Numbered from the stretch's first letter, positions 1 to 10,646 are shown. The stretch: DNA of 45,631 nucleotides from Thiocapsa sp. (GCF_022340925.1 NZ_JAJDNA010000072.1:1-45631), one strand, 5' to 3'. Numbers and translations: made by a program. Notes: a model not told the origin generated them from the sequence alone.

Positions 1-485
1 GCCGGACTGTAGCCGGCGAGACGTGCCAGGTCGCACCCGGCCTCGGTATGGCCCGCGCGCACCAGGACCCCGCCGGGCTGAGCCATGAGGGGGAAGATGT
101 GGCCAGGCTGGACCAGGTCCTTCGGCTCTGCATCCGGTGCCACGGCGGCGAGGATGGTCGTGGCGCGGTCGCCCGCCGAGATGCCCGTCGTGACGCCGCG
201 GGCCGCCTCGATGGAGACGGTGAAGGCGGTCGAATGCGCGGCCTGGTTGTCATTGACCATCAGGGGCAGACGCAGGCGCTCGCAGTGCTCCTTGCTCAGC
301 GTGAGGCAGATGAGACCTCTGCCGTACTTGGCCATGAAATTCACGGCCTCCGGCGTCACGCAGTCGGCGGCGAGCAGCAGGTCGCCCTCGTTCTCGCGAT
401 CCTCGTCGTCCATGATGACCACCATCCTGCCTTGACGGAGCTCTGCGATGATCTCTTCTGTGCTGTTGAGGCCTGAGTTACCCAT
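1..485 (-). CDS. ribB: 3,4-dihydroxy-2-butanone 4-phosphate synthase, 3' end cut by window edge
   Basis: RibB converts ribulose 5-phosphate to 3,4-dihydroxy-2-butanone 4-phosphate plus formate, giving the four-carbon unit for lumazine and riboflavin. Reading leftward from the ATG at 485, the protein shows the family signatures in order: the acidic metal/substrate loop [10 protein letters not shown] (about residues 26-35), [28 protein letters not shown] and [11 protein letters not shown]. About 161 residues lie inside the window. Whether it ends as RibB alone or continues into a GTP-cyclohydrolase II-like domain (a RibBA fusion) cannot be seen. It is the third rib gene of the leftward run ribD-ribE-ribB, 49 bp after ribE. 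I looked for the conserved FMN-riboswitch core upstream and did not see it. Confidence 0.93.
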   Translation of the reverse strand, partial: MGNSGLNSTEEIIAELRQGRMVVIMDDEDRENEGDLLLAADCVTPEAVNFMAKYGRGLICLTLSKEHCERLRLPLMVNDNQAAHSTAFTVSIEAARGVTTGISAGDRATTILAAVAPDAEPKDLVQPGHIFPLMAQPGGVLVRAGHTEAGCDLARLAGYSP

Positions 486-534
486 TGCCGCCGTGTCGTA
501 TGGACGAAAAGCCGTGCATCTTAACAAATTATGA

Positions 535-1236
535 TCAGTCGGCGGGTCTCACAAAGCCATGCTCGGCGAGAAACGCCGTCGTGAGGCGCGAGGCACCGCG
601 GTCGGCCCCGCCCTGCGCGCCCGCATCCAACCCGGGGTCGGCCGCGCTCCCCAGCAGCAGCCGCTCCAGATAGCGGGCGATCAGATCGACCTCCAGGTTG
701 ACGCGCGTCCCGGTCTGATAGCCGCCGATGATCGTCTCCCGGAGGGTGTGGGGCACGATGTTCAGCTCGAAGCAGTCTCCATCCACGCGGTTGACCGTGA
801 GGCTGGTGCCGTCGACGCAGATCGAGCCCTTCGCCGCGATGTAGCGTGCCAGCTCCACAGGCGCCCGGATCCGCAGCCGCCAGGAACGCGCATCCTCGCG
901 CCGCTCGATGACCGTCCCGACGCCATCGACATGACCGCTGACCAGGTGTCCGCCGAGCGGCGTCGCTAGCGTCAGGGCCGTCTCCAGGTTCACCGGGCTG
1001 CCGGGCACCAGGTCACCCAGGGTCGTCAGGGACAGGGTCTCACGCGAGACATCGGCCGCGAATCCGCGCGCGCTCAGCTCGACCGCGGTCAGACAGACGC
1101 CATTGACCGCGACACTGTCGCCGCGCGCGACCCGGTCGAGACGCAGCTTTCCGGCATCGATTGCGACTCGCACATCGCCGCCTCGCGGCTCCAGGCGCTC
1201 GATCCGCCCGATGGATTGGATGATTCCGGTGAACAT
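535..1236 (-). CDS. ribE: riboflavin synthase alpha chain
   Basis: Riboflavin synthase dismutates two 6,7-dimethyl-8-ribityllumazines to riboflavin and a pyrimidinedione. The 233-residue protein begins [10 protein letters not shown], the invariant family N-terminus. It contains the two tandem lumazine-binding barrels: first copy with VNGVCLTAV and SRETL, second copy with [19 protein letters not shown] and PHTL near 170-190. The open frame continues 60 codons upstream, but the ATG at 1236 is chosen because family members start exactly at MFTG. It lies 192 bp after ribD and 49 bp before ribB in the same direction. The extra C-terminal tail after the second barrel is Ala/Gly-rich and looks non-conserved. 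Confidence 0.95.
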   Translation of the reverse strand: MFTGIIQSIGRIERLEPRGGDVRVAIDAGKLRLDRVARGDSVAVNGVCLTAVELSARGFAADVSRETLSLTTLGDLVPGSPVNLETALTLATPLGGHLVSGHVDGVGTVIERREDARSWRLRIRAPVELARYIAAKGSICVDGTSLTVNRVDGDCFELNIVPHTLRETIIGGYQTGTRVNLEVDLIARYLERLLLGSAADPGLDAGAQGGADRGASRLTTAFLAEHGFVRPAD

Positions 1237-1428
1237 GGCTTCAGTGGTCAAAACACGATTTTGAATAAAATACCGATTCTGGATGAAGCGGCCGGCCGCC
1301 GGCCCGCGGCGATCGACGTCTCGGGAGCTCGCTTCACACCGGCCAGACACATGACCGCCGATCCCGGATTCAACCATCCCAGGCGGTCTGATTCCTTCGT
1401 GCGCGTGCAGTTCCAAGGACCGTTCGGC

Positions 1429-2604
1429 TCAAGCCCCCGATGACCCGCCGTCGCGAGCCGGGCGGGCGGTGACCCGCAGGTCGCGACCGACCGCGCGCAC
1501 CGAGACGATCTCGAGGGGCACGCGATCGCTCATGCGCGCGACACCCGGGAGCTGGAACAGGCCCCGCGCGCGATCGCCCATGAGGTGCGGGGCGAGATAG
1601 ACGACGATCTCGTCGACCAGGCCGGCCTCGAGCGCCGCCCCGGCCAGGGTCGGGCCGGTCTCCAACAGGACCTCATTGATCTCGCGCCGCGCGAGCTCGG
1701 CCATCAAGGCGCCGAGATCGACCTGGCCGCCACGCGCGCGGCAGAGGTGGACCAGGCCACCGGAACGCTTCAACCCGGCCATCCGAGTCGGATCATCGAC
1801 CGCCCCGACGATCAGGGTCGTGCCGGGCAGCCTCAGGATGCGCGAGCCCGGGGGGGTCCGCCAGCGGCTGTCGACCACCACGCGAAGCGGTTGGCGAACC
1901 GGCTCGTCCGCCCCCATGCCCGGCAGGTCCGCCGGGGTCAAGCGGACGTCGAGGCCGGGATCATCGGCCAGGAGGGTCCCGATACCGGTCACGACGGCGG
2001 AGCTGCCCGCGCGCAGCCGCTGCACCTCGCGCCGCGCCGGCTCGCCGGTGATCCATTGACTCTCCCCGTTTGACATCGCGGTGCGCCCGTCGAGGCTCGC
2101 CGCGAGCTTGCACAGGACATGGGGCCGGCCCTGCTCCATCCGCTTGACGAACCCCGGATTCAGGGCGCGTGCCGGGGCCTCCAGCAAGCCCGTCTCGACG
2201 CGGATCCCCGCCTCGCTCAGCAGCCTGAGGCCGCGGCCCGCGACCAGCGGGTTGGGGTCCACCATCGCGCACACCACACGTGCGACACCGGCCTGGATCA
2301 GCCCGTCGGTGCACGGCGGGGTGCGGCCCTGGTGGCAACAGGGCTCGAGCGTCACATAGGCCGTCGCACCGCGGGCGCGATCACCCGCCTCGTTCAGGGC
2401 GTGTCGTTCCGCATGCGGCTCCCCTGCCCGCCGATGCCACCCCTCGCCGACGACCCTGCCGGCATGCACGATCAGGCACCCGACGCGCGGGTTGGGGTGC
2501 GTCGTGAAACGCCCGCGTTCGGCCAGCTCGATGGCGCGTGCCATGAAGGCGAGGTCCGCTCCCGGACGCACGCCCGGCAATCGATCCTCGTCCGGTCCCG
2601 TCAT
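1429..2604 (-). CDS. ribD: bifunctional diaminohydroxyphosphoribosylaminopyrimidine deaminase / 5-amino-6-(5-phosphoribosylamino)uracil reductase
   Basis: RibD performs the second and third steps of riboflavin synthesis from the GTP-derived pyrimidine. The N-terminal deaminase domain has the zinc motifs HAE (PHAERHAL, about residue 69) and [11 protein letters not shown] (about 88-98). The C-terminal NADPH-dependent reductase domain has [11 protein letters not shown], a signature of the family, and a late [13 protein letters not shown]. At 391 residues it is close to the usual 360-400. The start ATG at 2604 overlaps the nrdR stop in an ATGA junction, so translation is probably coupled to nrdR. 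ribE follows after 192 bp. Confidence 0.95.
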   Translation of the reverse strand: MTGPDEDRLPGVRPGADLAFMARAIELAERGRFTTHPNPRVGCLIVHAGRVVGEGWHRRAGEPHAERHALNEAGDRARGATAYVTLEPCCHQGRTPPCTDGLIQAGVARVVCAMVDPNPLVAGRGLRLLSEAGIRVETGLLEAPARALNPGFVKRMEQGRPHVLCKLAASLDGRTAMSNGESQWITGEPARREVQRLRAGSSAVVTGIGTLLADDPGLDVRLTPADLPGMGADEPVRQPLRVVVDSRWRTPPGSRILRLPGTTLIVGAVDDPTRMAGLKRSGGLVHLCRARGGQVDLGALMAELARREINEVLLETGPTLAGAALEAGLVDEIVVYLAPHLMGDRARGLFQLPGVARMSDRVPLEIVSVRAVGRDLRVTARPARDGGSSGA

Positions 2605-3116
2605 CGCGGCTTGGGCTCCAGCTCCTGGAGCAGATCCAGCTGCTGGCGTTTCGCCTCAGGTGTCGGCTGACGCTCGAGCCGCTCGATCTCCTCGCGGAAG
2701 GCCGCGACGTCCTCGAACTGGCGATAGACGGATGCGAAACGGACATAGGCGACCTGATCAAGCTGCCGGAGCTCATCCATGACGAGCTCGCCGACGAGCA
2801 GCGAGGGAACCTCAGTCTCGCCACTGGACATCAGACGGCGCTGGATCCGCCACATCGCGGTATCGATCTGGTCGGTGCTGACCGGTCGCTTCTCGAGCGC
2901 CCGCATCATCCCGGAGCGCAGCTTGCGCCCGTCGAAGGGCGCACGGCTGCCGTCACGCTTGATGACACGCGGCAGATTGAGCTCGGCTGTCTCGAAGGTC
3001 GTGAACCGCTCGTGGCAGACGACGCATTTGCGCCGCCGGCGCACCTGCTCGCCCTCACCGGAGAGCCGGGAATCCACCACCTTGGTGTCTTGGGCACCGC
3101 AGAACGGGCAACGCAT
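2601..3116 (-). CDS. nrdR: transcriptional repressor NrdR
   Basis: NrdR represses ribonucleotide reductase genes, sensing dATP/ATP through an ATP-cone. The 171-residue protein starts with a zinc ribbon: MRCPFC at residues 1-6 and the second cysteine pair [12 protein letters not shown] near 32-43, with the basic stretch RRRRK between. The ATP-cone follows from about residue 50 ([12 protein letters not shown]), with [13 protein letters not shown] before a charged C-terminal helix. Its ATG at 3116 directly abuts the glyA stop codon (0 bp), and its end overlaps ribD by 4 bp. glyA-nrdR-ribD therefore form one translationally linked run. Confidence 0.96.
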   Translation of the reverse strand: MRCPFCGAQDTKVVDSRLSGEGEQVRRRRKCVVCHERFTTFETAELNLPRVIKRDGSRAPFDGRKLRSGMMRALEKRPVSTDQIDTAMWRIQRRLMSSGETEVPSLLVGELVMDELRQLDQVAYVRFASVYRQFEDVAAFREEIERLERQPTPEAKRQQLDLLQELEPKPR

Positions 3117-4373
<1,257 letters not shown>

Positions 4374-4636
4374 CTCTGTTTCCCCGGGCGATGCAAAGCC
4401 GTAAAGTATATCGATTTTTCGCACCCGAGTCGCCATTTCACGGGTGGCCGGACGGGTGCGTCACAACGCGTGCCGCCATCCTGCGACCGCGCCCGTCCTC
4501 ACGTCTCACCCAAGTGGAGACGTCGCGCGCGTCCTACAAACCCGGGGCGCGATCAGGACGATTTGCAGCCGCCGTTCTCGCCGGAGGCGGCGTGGCATGC
4601 CCTGCCCTCGCCCAAGCCAAAAGGGGAAACCCGATC
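4374..4636. promoter_or_regulatory. divergent glyA / ubiG intergenic region
   Basis: These 263 bp separate glyA (leftward) from ubiG (rightward), so promoters for both must lie here or within the flanking gene ends. I see no convincing -35/-10 pair, no glycine-riboswitch-like conserved core and no clear operator palindrome. AT-richer DNA at 4402-4425 is the most likely place for the glyA promoter. A GGGG-A3 ribosome site for ubiG sits at 4622-4629. Confidence 0.4.
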
Positions 4637-5356
4637 ATGACCGAGACCCTGCACAACGTCGATCATTCCGAGATCAGCAAGTTCGAGGAGCTCGCCTCGC
4701 GCTGGTGGGACCCGCACAGTGAGTTCAAGGCGCTGCATGACATCAATCCGCTGCGCCTGGACTACATCGACGGGTCGGTCGGTCTCGCGGGCAAGCGCGT
4801 CCTGGATGTGGGGTGCGGCGGCGGCATTCTCTCGGAATCCATGGCCTTGCGCGGCGCCGAGGTCACCGGCATCGACATGGGCGAGATGCCGCTTCGCGTC
4901 GCGGAGCTCCATACGCTGGAGACGGGGGTGGCGGTGAGCTACCGGCGGGTGCCGGTCGAGACGCTCGCGGCGGAGCAGCCGGGTGGGTTCGATCTCGTGA
5001 CCTGCATGGAGATGTTGGAGCACGTCCCGAGCCCGGCCTCCGTCGTCGATGCCTGCGCGCGCCTGGTGCGACCCGGCGGCACGGTGGTCTTCTCGACACT
5101 GAACCGCAACCCCAAGTCCTACCTGTTGGCGATCCTTGGTGCTGAATACCTCTTGGGCATGCTGCCGAAGGGCACCCACGACTACGCGCGCTTCATTCGC
5201 CCCGCGGAGCTGCACGCCTGGGTCCGTCCGACCGCCCTTCGCACCACCGACATGACAGGGCTGACCTACAACCCCCTGACCCGGACCTACCGGCTCGACC
5301 CGGACGACCTGGACGTCAATTACCTCGTCACCTGCGTTCGCGATCCGGATGGGTAG
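4637..5356 (+). CDS. ubiG: ubiquinone biosynthesis O-methyltransferase UbiG
   Basis: UbiG carries out both SAM-dependent O-methylations of ubiquinone synthesis. The 239-residue protein (E. coli UbiG is 240) contains the N-terminal [11 protein letters not shown] segment typical of the family, SAM motif [14 protein letters not shown] near residues 54-66, acidic motif TGIDMGE, and the post-motif region MEMLEHVP. The frame is open from 4391, but the upstream part is not conserved and the ATG at 4637 has the strong AAGGGGAAA ribosome site. The next gene begins 132 bp downstream. Together with ubiU, ubiV and ubiT at the right end, it makes this window rich in quinone-synthesis genes. Confidence 0.96.
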   Translation: MTETLHNVDHSEISKFEELASRWWDPHSEFKALHDINPLRLDYIDGSVGLAGKRVLDVGCGGGILSESMALRGAEVTGIDMGEMPLRVAELHTLETGVAVSYRRVPVETLAAEQPGGFDLVTCMEMLEHVPSPASVVDACARLVRPGGTVVFSTLNRNPKSYLLAILGAEYLLGMLPKGTHDYARFIRPAELHAWVRPTALRTTDMTGLTYNPLTRTYRLDPDDLDVNYLVTCVRDPDG

Positions 5357-5488
5357 TGCCCGTCGCAACAGCCCGTCTGTCACGGTCCCGGATCACCGCG
5401 GTGCTCCGCGCGCCGGCGCGCCTGCATCCGGTGAGGACTCCGAGCGCTCGGGACACGACCCCGGCCGCTCGGCGGACGACATCGGGTG

Positions 5489-6337
5489 ATGCGGCCTCGA
5501 CCGGCGCGAGCGGAGTGGGGGTTTCCGAATTCGGCCACGCCGCCCGGCTCGACTGCCTACTACAGCCTGCGGTTCGCACCGAGCCGCCTGCGCGACGACC
5601 TCGCCGTCCTCCTCGCCTGGCGCTACCTGGTGCGTTCGGTGGCCGATCAGGTCTCGGACCCCGGCGTTGCCGCGCGCAAGCTCGAGTGGTGGCACCATGA
5701 GCTGGAACGTATCTTCAAGGGCGTCGGCAGTCATCCGCTCGCGCGCCCCCTCGGCCGGCTGGTCACGCGTGCCGAGCTGCCGCCGCAGCCCTTCATCGAC
5801 GTCATTTGGGCGACCGAGGCGATCCTGACGGGTCGCCGGGCGAACGAAACCGAGGACCTGGTCGCCTGGGCCGATCGAGATCTGGGCGCACTCTTCGAGC
5901 TGATCGTCCGTGTCCATGGGCAGGGCCGGGCGGTCCCAGCAGCCAGCGCCCGTGGGGCCGGCGCCTATTGCGCCCTGGTCGAGCTCTTCCGGGAGAGCGG
6001 GCGGCTGCTGAGGCAGGGGCGCCGTCATTTCCTGCCCTGGGATCGCGCTTCCAGTCTTGGATCGAGCCGGTCCGACCTCCGCGCTGCCGGCCACCGCGAG
6101 CGTCTTGCGCCGCTGCTCGGCGACCTTTTCCCGGAGGTGACACGCTATCGTGCCACCCTCGATGCGGACTTTGGGCTGTTGCCCACCGCGATCCGGGTCC
6201 GCGTTCGCCTGGCGGATCGGCTGCTGGCAGAGCTCGCCGCCAGCGGCTTTCGGGTCGCCGATCAGCGGATCAGCCTGACCCCGATCCGCAAGCTCTGGAA
6301 CGCCTGGCGCGAAAGCCGGCGTCCGGGGGTTGAATGA
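5489..6337 (+). CDS. squalene/phytoene synthase family protein
   Basis: This 282-residue protein belongs to the head-to-head prenyl synthase fold (PF00494-like). From about residue 25 it reads YYSLRFAPSRLRDDL, then an aspartate motif DQVSD (near 53-57) followed by ARKLEWWHHELERI, which resembles the family's first substrate-Mg site. The later LFRESGRLLRQGRRHFLP resembles the region before the second site, but I do not find a clear second DxxxD. It may therefore be a non-catalytic relative (NDUFAF6-like) rather than a carotenoid or hopanoid enzyme. Start is the ATG at 5489, immediately preceded by an in-frame GTG at 5486. It overlaps the first possible start of the next gene by an ATGA, which suggests an operon with ubiG and the SDR. 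Confidence 0.75.
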   Translation: MRPRPARAEWGFPNSATPPGSTAYYSLRFAPSRLRDDLAVLLAWRYLVRSVADQVSDPGVAARKLEWWHHELERIFKGVGSHPLARPLGRLVTRAELPPQPFIDVIWATEAILTGRRANETEDLVAWADRDLGALFELIVRVHGQGRAVPAASARGAGAYCALVELFRESGRLLRQGRRHFLPWDRASSLGSSRSDLRAAGHRERLAPLLGDLFPEVTRYRATLDADFGLLPTAIRVRVRLADRLLAELAASGFRVADQRISLTPIRKLWNAWRESRRPGVE

Positions 6338-6414
6338 TCCGCAATGCCCGATCGAGCGGGAAGGGCGATAATCCCCAGCACCACTTCCATCTTTATCGGA
6401 GACCCATCGAACCC

Positions 6415-7182
6415 ATGGATCAAGGCACCCACGACGCGGACCGACTCGATGAGCGCATCATTCTGGTGACCGGTGCGGCTGAGGGCGTCGGGCGCGCCGT
6501 TGCCCTCGCCTGCGCCGCCCACGGGGCGACCGTCGTCCTGTCCGAGTCGAGCGACTCGGATCTGAACGACACCTATGACAGGATCGCGGCGTCAGGCGGT
6601 CCCGAGCCGGCGATCCTGCCACTGAATCTGGAGACCGCCGGTGAAGAGGACTTCCTGGCGGCGGCCGACGTCCTCGGCGAGGCTTTCGGGCGCCTCGACG
6701 GGCTGGTCCATTGCGCCGCGTTCGCGCCATTTCTCAGCCGCATCGACGACTATGATGCCAGCGAATGGGAGCGCGTCCTGCGCATCAACCTGACCGCGCC
6801 CTTTCTCCTCACGCAGGTCTCCATGCCGTTGCTCCGGGCGTCCGAAGATGCCTCCGTCATCTTCACCTCGGACCGGGTCGGCCGCCGGGGTCTGGCCTAT
6901 TGGGGCGCCTATGCTGCGGCGAAATTCGGCATCGAGGGACTCATGCAGGTTCTGGCCGCGGAGACCCGCGAAGGCGGACGGATCAGGGTCAACAGCATCG
7001 ATCCCGGCGTCGTGCGCACGGCCCTGCGGGCACGCCTCTATCCTGGCGAGAACCCCGCGGCCAATGCGCCCCCCGAGTCGGTCACCGGCGCCTATCTGCG
7101 CCTCCTCGGTCCGCGTGGGCGCGGGATCAGCGGGAAGGCGCTGGAGGCAAGCGACGAGCGCCCGAGTCGAACAGGCGCCTAG
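6415..7182 (+). CDS. YciK-like short-chain dehydrogenase/reductase with altered active site
   Basis: A Rossmann-fold SDR of 255 residues, closest in pattern to E. coli YciK: it shares RIILVTGA near the start, TSxxVGRxG, WGAYAAxK and the RVNSIDPGVVRTALRA block. The glycine-rich motif TGAAEGVG and the YAAAK catalytic Tyr/Lys pair are intact. The residue 13 before the Tyr, normally the catalytic Ser, is Asp (TSDRVGRRG), although a Ser sits one position earlier. The usual NAG motif is replaced by HCAAFAP. The frame opens at 6334 with an ATGA overlap, but the first 27 codons are unlike the family, so I choose ATG 6415 (GGAG at 6398-6401). In pseudomonads ubiG and yciK flank mupP; here the middle slot holds the prenyl-synthase-like gene. 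Confidence 0.82.
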   Translation: MDQGTHDADRLDERIILVTGAAEGVGRAVALACAAHGATVVLSESSDSDLNDTYDRIAASGGPEPAILPLNLETAGEEDFLAAADVLGEAFGRLDGLVHCAAFAPFLSRIDDYDASEWERVLRINLTAPFLLTQVSMPLLRASEDASVIFTSDRVGRRGLAYWGAYAAAKFGIEGLMQVLAAETREGGRIRVNSIDPGVVRTALRARLYPGENPAANAPPESVTGAYLRLLGPRGRGISGKALEASDERPSRTGA

Positions 7183-7244
7183 GCTCCAAGGACCGGATTT
7201 CGTAAACGCTCCGCCACCCGGCGCGCGGGGGCGGCATAGAGGGC

Positions 7245-7859
7245 ATGACCATGAGGACAAAGATCACGTCGACCTTGATCCTGGCTGCGACCCTGGGCCT
7301 GGCGGCCACGGCAGGTGCGGATGAGGTCACCGATCAGTTGGATGCGGCGAAGCGTTCCTATCAGGCGGGTGAGCTCAGACGCGCGGTGGAAACCCTGAAT
7401 TTTGCCGTCGCCAAGATCCAGGAACGGATTACGGCGGGTCTGCTGGAGCTGTTTCCTCCGCCCCTGGAGGGGTGGCAGGCGGACGAGGCGCAATCCCAGT
7501 CGGGGGGCCTCGCATCGATGCTCACAGGCACCAACCTCAGCCGGCGCTATGTCCGGGACGATGGCGCGGAGGTGACGCTCACCTTGATGGCCGACTCGCC
7601 GATGATGCCCATGTTGACCATGGCCATCACCATGCCTTTCGTGATGCAGGCCAATGAGGACCTCAAGACTTACTCGCTCCAGGGCGAACGGGGCATGATT
7701 GAGCACAAAGCCGGCAGCCAGGAATACAAGGTGACCCTGATGGTTGGAAGCCGGCTGCTGGTTCAGGGCGAAGGCACGGGGATCCAGGACGCTGCACCCC
7801 TGGAGCAGTATCTCCAGGCCCTGGACCTGAATGCCATTCAGAAGGCACTCACTGACTGA
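7245..7859 (+). CDS. exported protein of unknown function
   Basis: I do not recognise a named family. The 204-residue product starts with a clear Sec signal peptide (MTMRTKI, a hydrophobic stretch to about residue 22, cleavage after ATAGA), so it should be periplasmic. The mature part begins with a charged helix (DQLDAAKRSYQAGELRRAVETL, given here only as a description of residues 28-49) that resembles a TPR-like hairpin. A region LSRRYVRDDGAEVTLTLM follows, then a Met-rich stretch SPMMPMLTMAITMPFVM. A ribosome site AGAGGG precedes ATG 7245; ATG 7251 is an alternative. It lies 62 bp after the SDR and converges on epmA. Confidence 0.75.
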   Translation: MTMRTKITSTLILAATLGLAATAGADEVTDQLDAAKRSYQAGELRRAVETLNFAVAKIQERITAGLLELFPPPLEGWQADEAQSQSGGLASMLTGTNLSRRYVRDDGAEVTLTLMADSPMMPMLTMAITMPFVMQANEDLKTYSLQGERGMIEHKAGSQEYKVTLMVGSRLLVQGEGTGIQDAAPLEQYLQALDLNAIQKALTD

Positions 7860-7887
7860 GTCCAGGGCAACCGCCTGCTCGAGGCCC

Positions 7888-7909
7888 GAGCGGTCCGGTC
7901 GGACCGCTC
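7888..7909. terminator. perfect hairpin between convergent genes
   Basis: A 9-bp perfect inverted repeat (GAGCGGTCC / GGACCGCTC, loop GGTC) lies in the 73-bp gap between the rightward exported-protein gene and leftward epmA. It has no T-run on either side, so it is not a classical intrinsic terminator. Its position suggests a two-way transcription end or a 3'-end stabiliser. Confidence 0.45.
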
Positions 7910-7932
7910 CCGGCATCGAGCGACGGTCCCGC

Positions 7933-8994
7933 TCAGGCCCGCTCGAGCGGGAAGGCAAGCACCTCGTCGATGTGTCCGGCACCGGTTGCGATCATCAGCA
8001 AACGGTCGAGTCCGATGGCGACCCCGCTCGCGGACGGCATCCCGGAGCCCAGCGCGGCAAGCAGGCGTTCGTCCGGAGGGGTCGCGGCGAGGTCGCGGCG
8101 GTGCCGTTCGGCGAGATCGCGCACGAAGCGCGCACCCTGCTCGGCGGCATCGGTCAGCTCCTGGAACCCATTGGCCAGCTCTAGGCCCTCGATGTAGAGC
8201 TCGAAACGCTGCGCGAACGCTGCACCGACATGATCCTCATCGGCTCGCTGGATGCGTGCCATGGCGGCCTGGCTCGGTGGGTAGTCATAGACAAAGCTCA
8301 AACATCCGCGCCCGAGCCGCGGCTCGAGACTCAGGGCGAGCAAGAGATCGAGCCAGGCGTCCCGCTCCAACTCCAACCGATCGGCATCGGGCATGCCGAT
8401 GTCCGCGGCGACCGCGCGCAGAGACTGGGGCGCCGCCTCCCAGGGGTCGAGACCCAGGCGGTCGAGAAAGAGGTCGCGATAACGCAGCCGCTCCATCGGC
8501 ATCGCCGGGCGCTGCAGGACGACACGAACCAGATCGGCCACCTCCTCCATGAGTCGGCCGTAGTCCCACCCCGGACGATACCATTCCAGCATGGTGAACT
8601 CGGGGTGATGGAAACGCCCCCGCTCCCCGCCCCGAAAGACTTTGCAGATCTGATAGATCGGCCCACTCCCGGCAGCCAGAAGGCGTTTCATCGGAGCCTC
8701 GGGAGAGGTCTGCAGATAGAGCCTGTGCTCTCCAATCGATCCCTGGCCAGGAGCCGGGCACATCAGGCTGAGGCTCTCGAGCGCTGGATCGGTTACCCCG
8801 CGCCGGGACAGGATCGGGGTCTCGACCTCCAGGACCCCGGCGGCGGCGAAGAAGGCGCGGATGCGCTCAAGCATCGCGGCCCGGTGACGCATGGTCTCCG
8901 GCGCGGCGCAGGGCAGCCAGTCATTGCCGTCCCCCGCCCGGGGTGCATCCTTGGCGAGGGGCGCTGAATGCGTCCTGGCCCGCGGGTCGCGCAA
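7933..8994 (-). CDS. epmA: EF-P--(R)-beta-lysine ligase EpmA
   Basis: EpmA (PoxA/GenX) is a truncated class II lysyl-tRNA synthetase homologue that attaches (R)-beta-lysine to a lysine of elongation factor P. The class II core is seen as VLEVETPILS, YLQTSPEAPMKRLL, IYQICKVFRGGE and the HPEFTMLEWYRPG motif 2 region. Near the C-terminus come IEGLELANGFQELTD and the motif 3 GVAIGLDRLLM. There is no N-terminal anticodon-binding domain, as expected. The start is uncertain: the frame runs into efp, and the DWLPCAAPETMRHRA segment aligns with the E. coli N-terminus. I therefore choose the TTG at 8994, 5 bp after the efp stop; ATG 8892 would remove that conserved segment. Confidence 0.93.
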   Translation of the reverse strand: MRDPRARTHSAPLAKDAPRAGDGNDWLPCAAPETMRHRAAMLERIRAFFAAAGVLEVETPILSRRGVTDPALESLSLMCPAPGQGSIGEHRLYLQTSPEAPMKRLLAAGSGPIYQICKVFRGGERGRFHHPEFTMLEWYRPGWDYGRLMEEVADLVRVVLQRPAMPMERLRYRDLFLDRLGLDPWEAAPQSLRAVAADIGMPDADRLELERDAWLDLLLALSLEPRLGRGCLSFVYDYPPSQAAMARIQRADEDHVGAAFAQRFELYIEGLELANGFQELTDAAEQGARFVRDLAERHRRDLAATPPDERLLAALGSGMPSASGVAIGLDRLLMIATGAGHIDEVLAFPLERA

Positions 8995-8999
8995 CGGCC

Positions 9000-9572
9000 T
9001 CAGCTGTCCTTCGCCCGCGAGACGTATGCTCCGGTCCGGGTATCGACCTTCACGAGCTCGCCGGTCTGCACGAACAGGGGAACCCGAACCACCGCGCCTG
9101 TCTCCAGGGTGGCGGGCTTGCCACCGCCCCCCGAGGTGTCTCCCTTCAGCCCCGGGTCGGTCTCGGTAATGGCCAGCACGACAAAGTTGGGCGCCTCCAC
9201 GCTCAAGGGGACGCCGTTCCACAGCGTCACCTTGCAAATGTCCTCCTCCTTGATCCACTTGGCGGCGTCACCCACGGCGTTCGCATCAGCCGTCATCTGC
9301 TCGAAGCTGGCCGGGTCCATGAAGTGCCACTCCTCGCCGTCATTGTAGAGATACTGCATATCGGTATCATGCACGTCGGCCGCCTCGACCGTCTCGCCGG
9401 ACTTGAAGGTCTTCTCCACGACTCGCCCGGTCTTGAGATTGCGCACCCGTACACGGTTGAATGCCTGACCTTTGCCTGGCTTCACGAATTCGTTCTCGAC
9501 GATGCTGTAAGGATCACCGTCCAACATGATCTTGAGCCCGCCCTTGAACTCATTGGTGCTGTAGAAGGCCAT
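9000..9572 (-). CDS. efp: elongation factor P
   Basis: EF-P enters the ribosomal E site and relieves stalling at polyproline stretches. The 190-residue protein has the three-barrel family layout: [11 protein letters not shown] at the start, the modification loop [19 protein letters not shown] in the middle and DPGLKGDT ... [10 protein letters not shown] ... VPLFVQ in the OB domains. The lysine at position 34, counted from ATG 9572, sits at the exact site that EpmA/EpmB modify. Family members begin MAxYxxNxF, which fixes the start at 9572 although the frame is open to 9608. efp and epmA are 5 bp apart; epmB is divergent from efp with only 34 bp between. Confidence 0.96.
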   Translation of the reverse strand: MAFYSTNEFKGGLKIMLDGDPYSIVENEFVKPGKGQAFNRVRVRNLKTGRVVEKTFKSGETVEAADVHDTDMQYLYNDGEEWHFMDPASFEQMTADANAVGDAAKWIKEEDICKVTLWNGVPLSVEAPNFVVLAITETDPGLKGDTSGGGGKPATLETGAVVRVPLFVQTGELVKVDTRTGAYVSRAKDS

Positions 9573-9606
9573 ATCGTCCTCGTCGACAGTGGAGCTAAAC
9601 CGCATC

Positions 9607-10617
9607 ATGGTACCGCGAAGCAGCGCGGCTTGTCAGACACCGGCATGGAGGCAGGACCTTCTCGAGGCCTATCGGGATGCCGATGATCTACTCGCCAAGC
9701 TCTGCCTGACTCGACGCGAGATCCCGGATCTCGATTGCGATCCGCCGGTGCTCCGCATGCTGGTGCCGCGCGGCTTCGCGGACTTGATGAAGCCGCGGGA
9801 TCCCCATGACCCCCTGCTGCGCCAGGTCCTCCCCTTGGCCTCGGAGCGATGCCGGATCGCCGGGTTCAGCCAGGACCCCGTTGACGACGAGTCGGCCAAC
9901 CGCGGAGACGGACTGCTGCGAAAATACGAAGGCCGTGCCCTGATGCTCGTGACTGGCGCCTGCGCGATTCACTGCCGCTATTGCTTTCGAAGGCATTTCC
10001 CTTACTCGGCGCTTGGCGCCGCGGGGCCTCGTACCTCAGCCGCGCTGGCCCGGATCGCCGCGGACCGCCAGATCACCGAGCTCATACTCAGCGGCGGGGA
10101 CCCTCTGATGGTGGACGATCAACCGCTCGCGGAGCTGGTCGAGCGTTTGGAGGGGATCGCACACCTGAAAGGTCTGCGGATCCATTCACGCCTCCCGGTC
10201 GTCCTGCCGAGACGGGTCACCCGGGATCTGTGCGACCTGCTCGGTGCGAGTCGCTTCAAGGTCCTCGTTGTGATCCACGCGAATCACCCCGACGAGCTCG
10301 GGGGCGCGGCGGAAACGGCGCTGCTGCGGCTCCGAGGTGCCGGGGTCCACTTGCTGAACCAGAGCGTCTTGCTGCGTGGAATCAATGACACGGCCGAAAT
10401 ATTGCGCGCCCTCAGCGAACGACTCTTCGACTGCGGCACCCTGCCCTATTACCTCCACCAGCTCGACCCCGTCGAGGGCGCGGCACATTTCGAGGTGTCG
10501 GATGCATACGCACTGCAGCTCATGCACGCGCTGCGATCACAGGTCCCGGGCTATCTGGTCCCGCGTCTGGTACGCGAGATCCCGGGTGCCGACTCCAAGA
10601 TTCCCTTGCTCGGCTGA
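9607..10617 (+). CDS. epmB: EF-P post-translational modification enzyme EpmB (lysine 2,3-aminomutase homologue)
   Basis: EpmB is a radical-SAM, PLP-dependent aminomutase that makes (R)-beta-lysine from lysine for transfer to EF-P. The 336-residue protein shows DPLLRQVLP, the radical-SAM cluster site CAIHCRYC (CxxxCxxC) within [50 protein letters not shown] and the late [16 protein letters not shown]. The frame is open from a GTG at 9589, but ATG 9607 places the conserved N-terminal Trp at the same distance as in E. coli. A GGAG lies at 9591-9594. With epmA and efp beside it, the beta-lysylation pathway is complete here except for the EpmC hydroxylase, which is not in the window. Confidence 0.95.
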   Translation: MVPRSSAACQTPAWRQDLLEAYRDADDLLAKLCLTRREIPDLDCDPPVLRMLVPRGFADLMKPRDPHDPLLRQVLPLASERCRIAGFSQDPVDDESANRGDGLLRKYEGRALMLVTGACAIHCRYCFRRHFPYSALGAAGPRTSAALARIAADRQITELILSGGDPLMVDDQPLAELVERLEGIAHLKGLRIHSRLPVVLPRRVTRDLCDLLGASRFKVLVVIHANHPDELGGAAETALLRLRGAGVHLLNQSVLLRGINDTAEILRALSERLFDCGTLPYYLHQLDPVEGAAHFEVSDAYALQLMHALRSQVPGYLVPRLVREIPGADSKIPLLG

Positions 10618-10646
10618 GCAGGCGCCGGCCCATGCCGTCTCGGCAC

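Noticed and set aside
486..534. Possible FMN riboswitch before ribB, also looked for before ribE (1237-1428)
   Set aside because: The conserved RFN-element core sequences are not present in either gap.
1242..1300. Near-repeat upstream of ribE (two ATTCAAAATCG/ATCCAGAATCG-like segments)
   Set aside because: Short, imperfect and AT-rich; looks like promoter DNA rather than a designed repeat.
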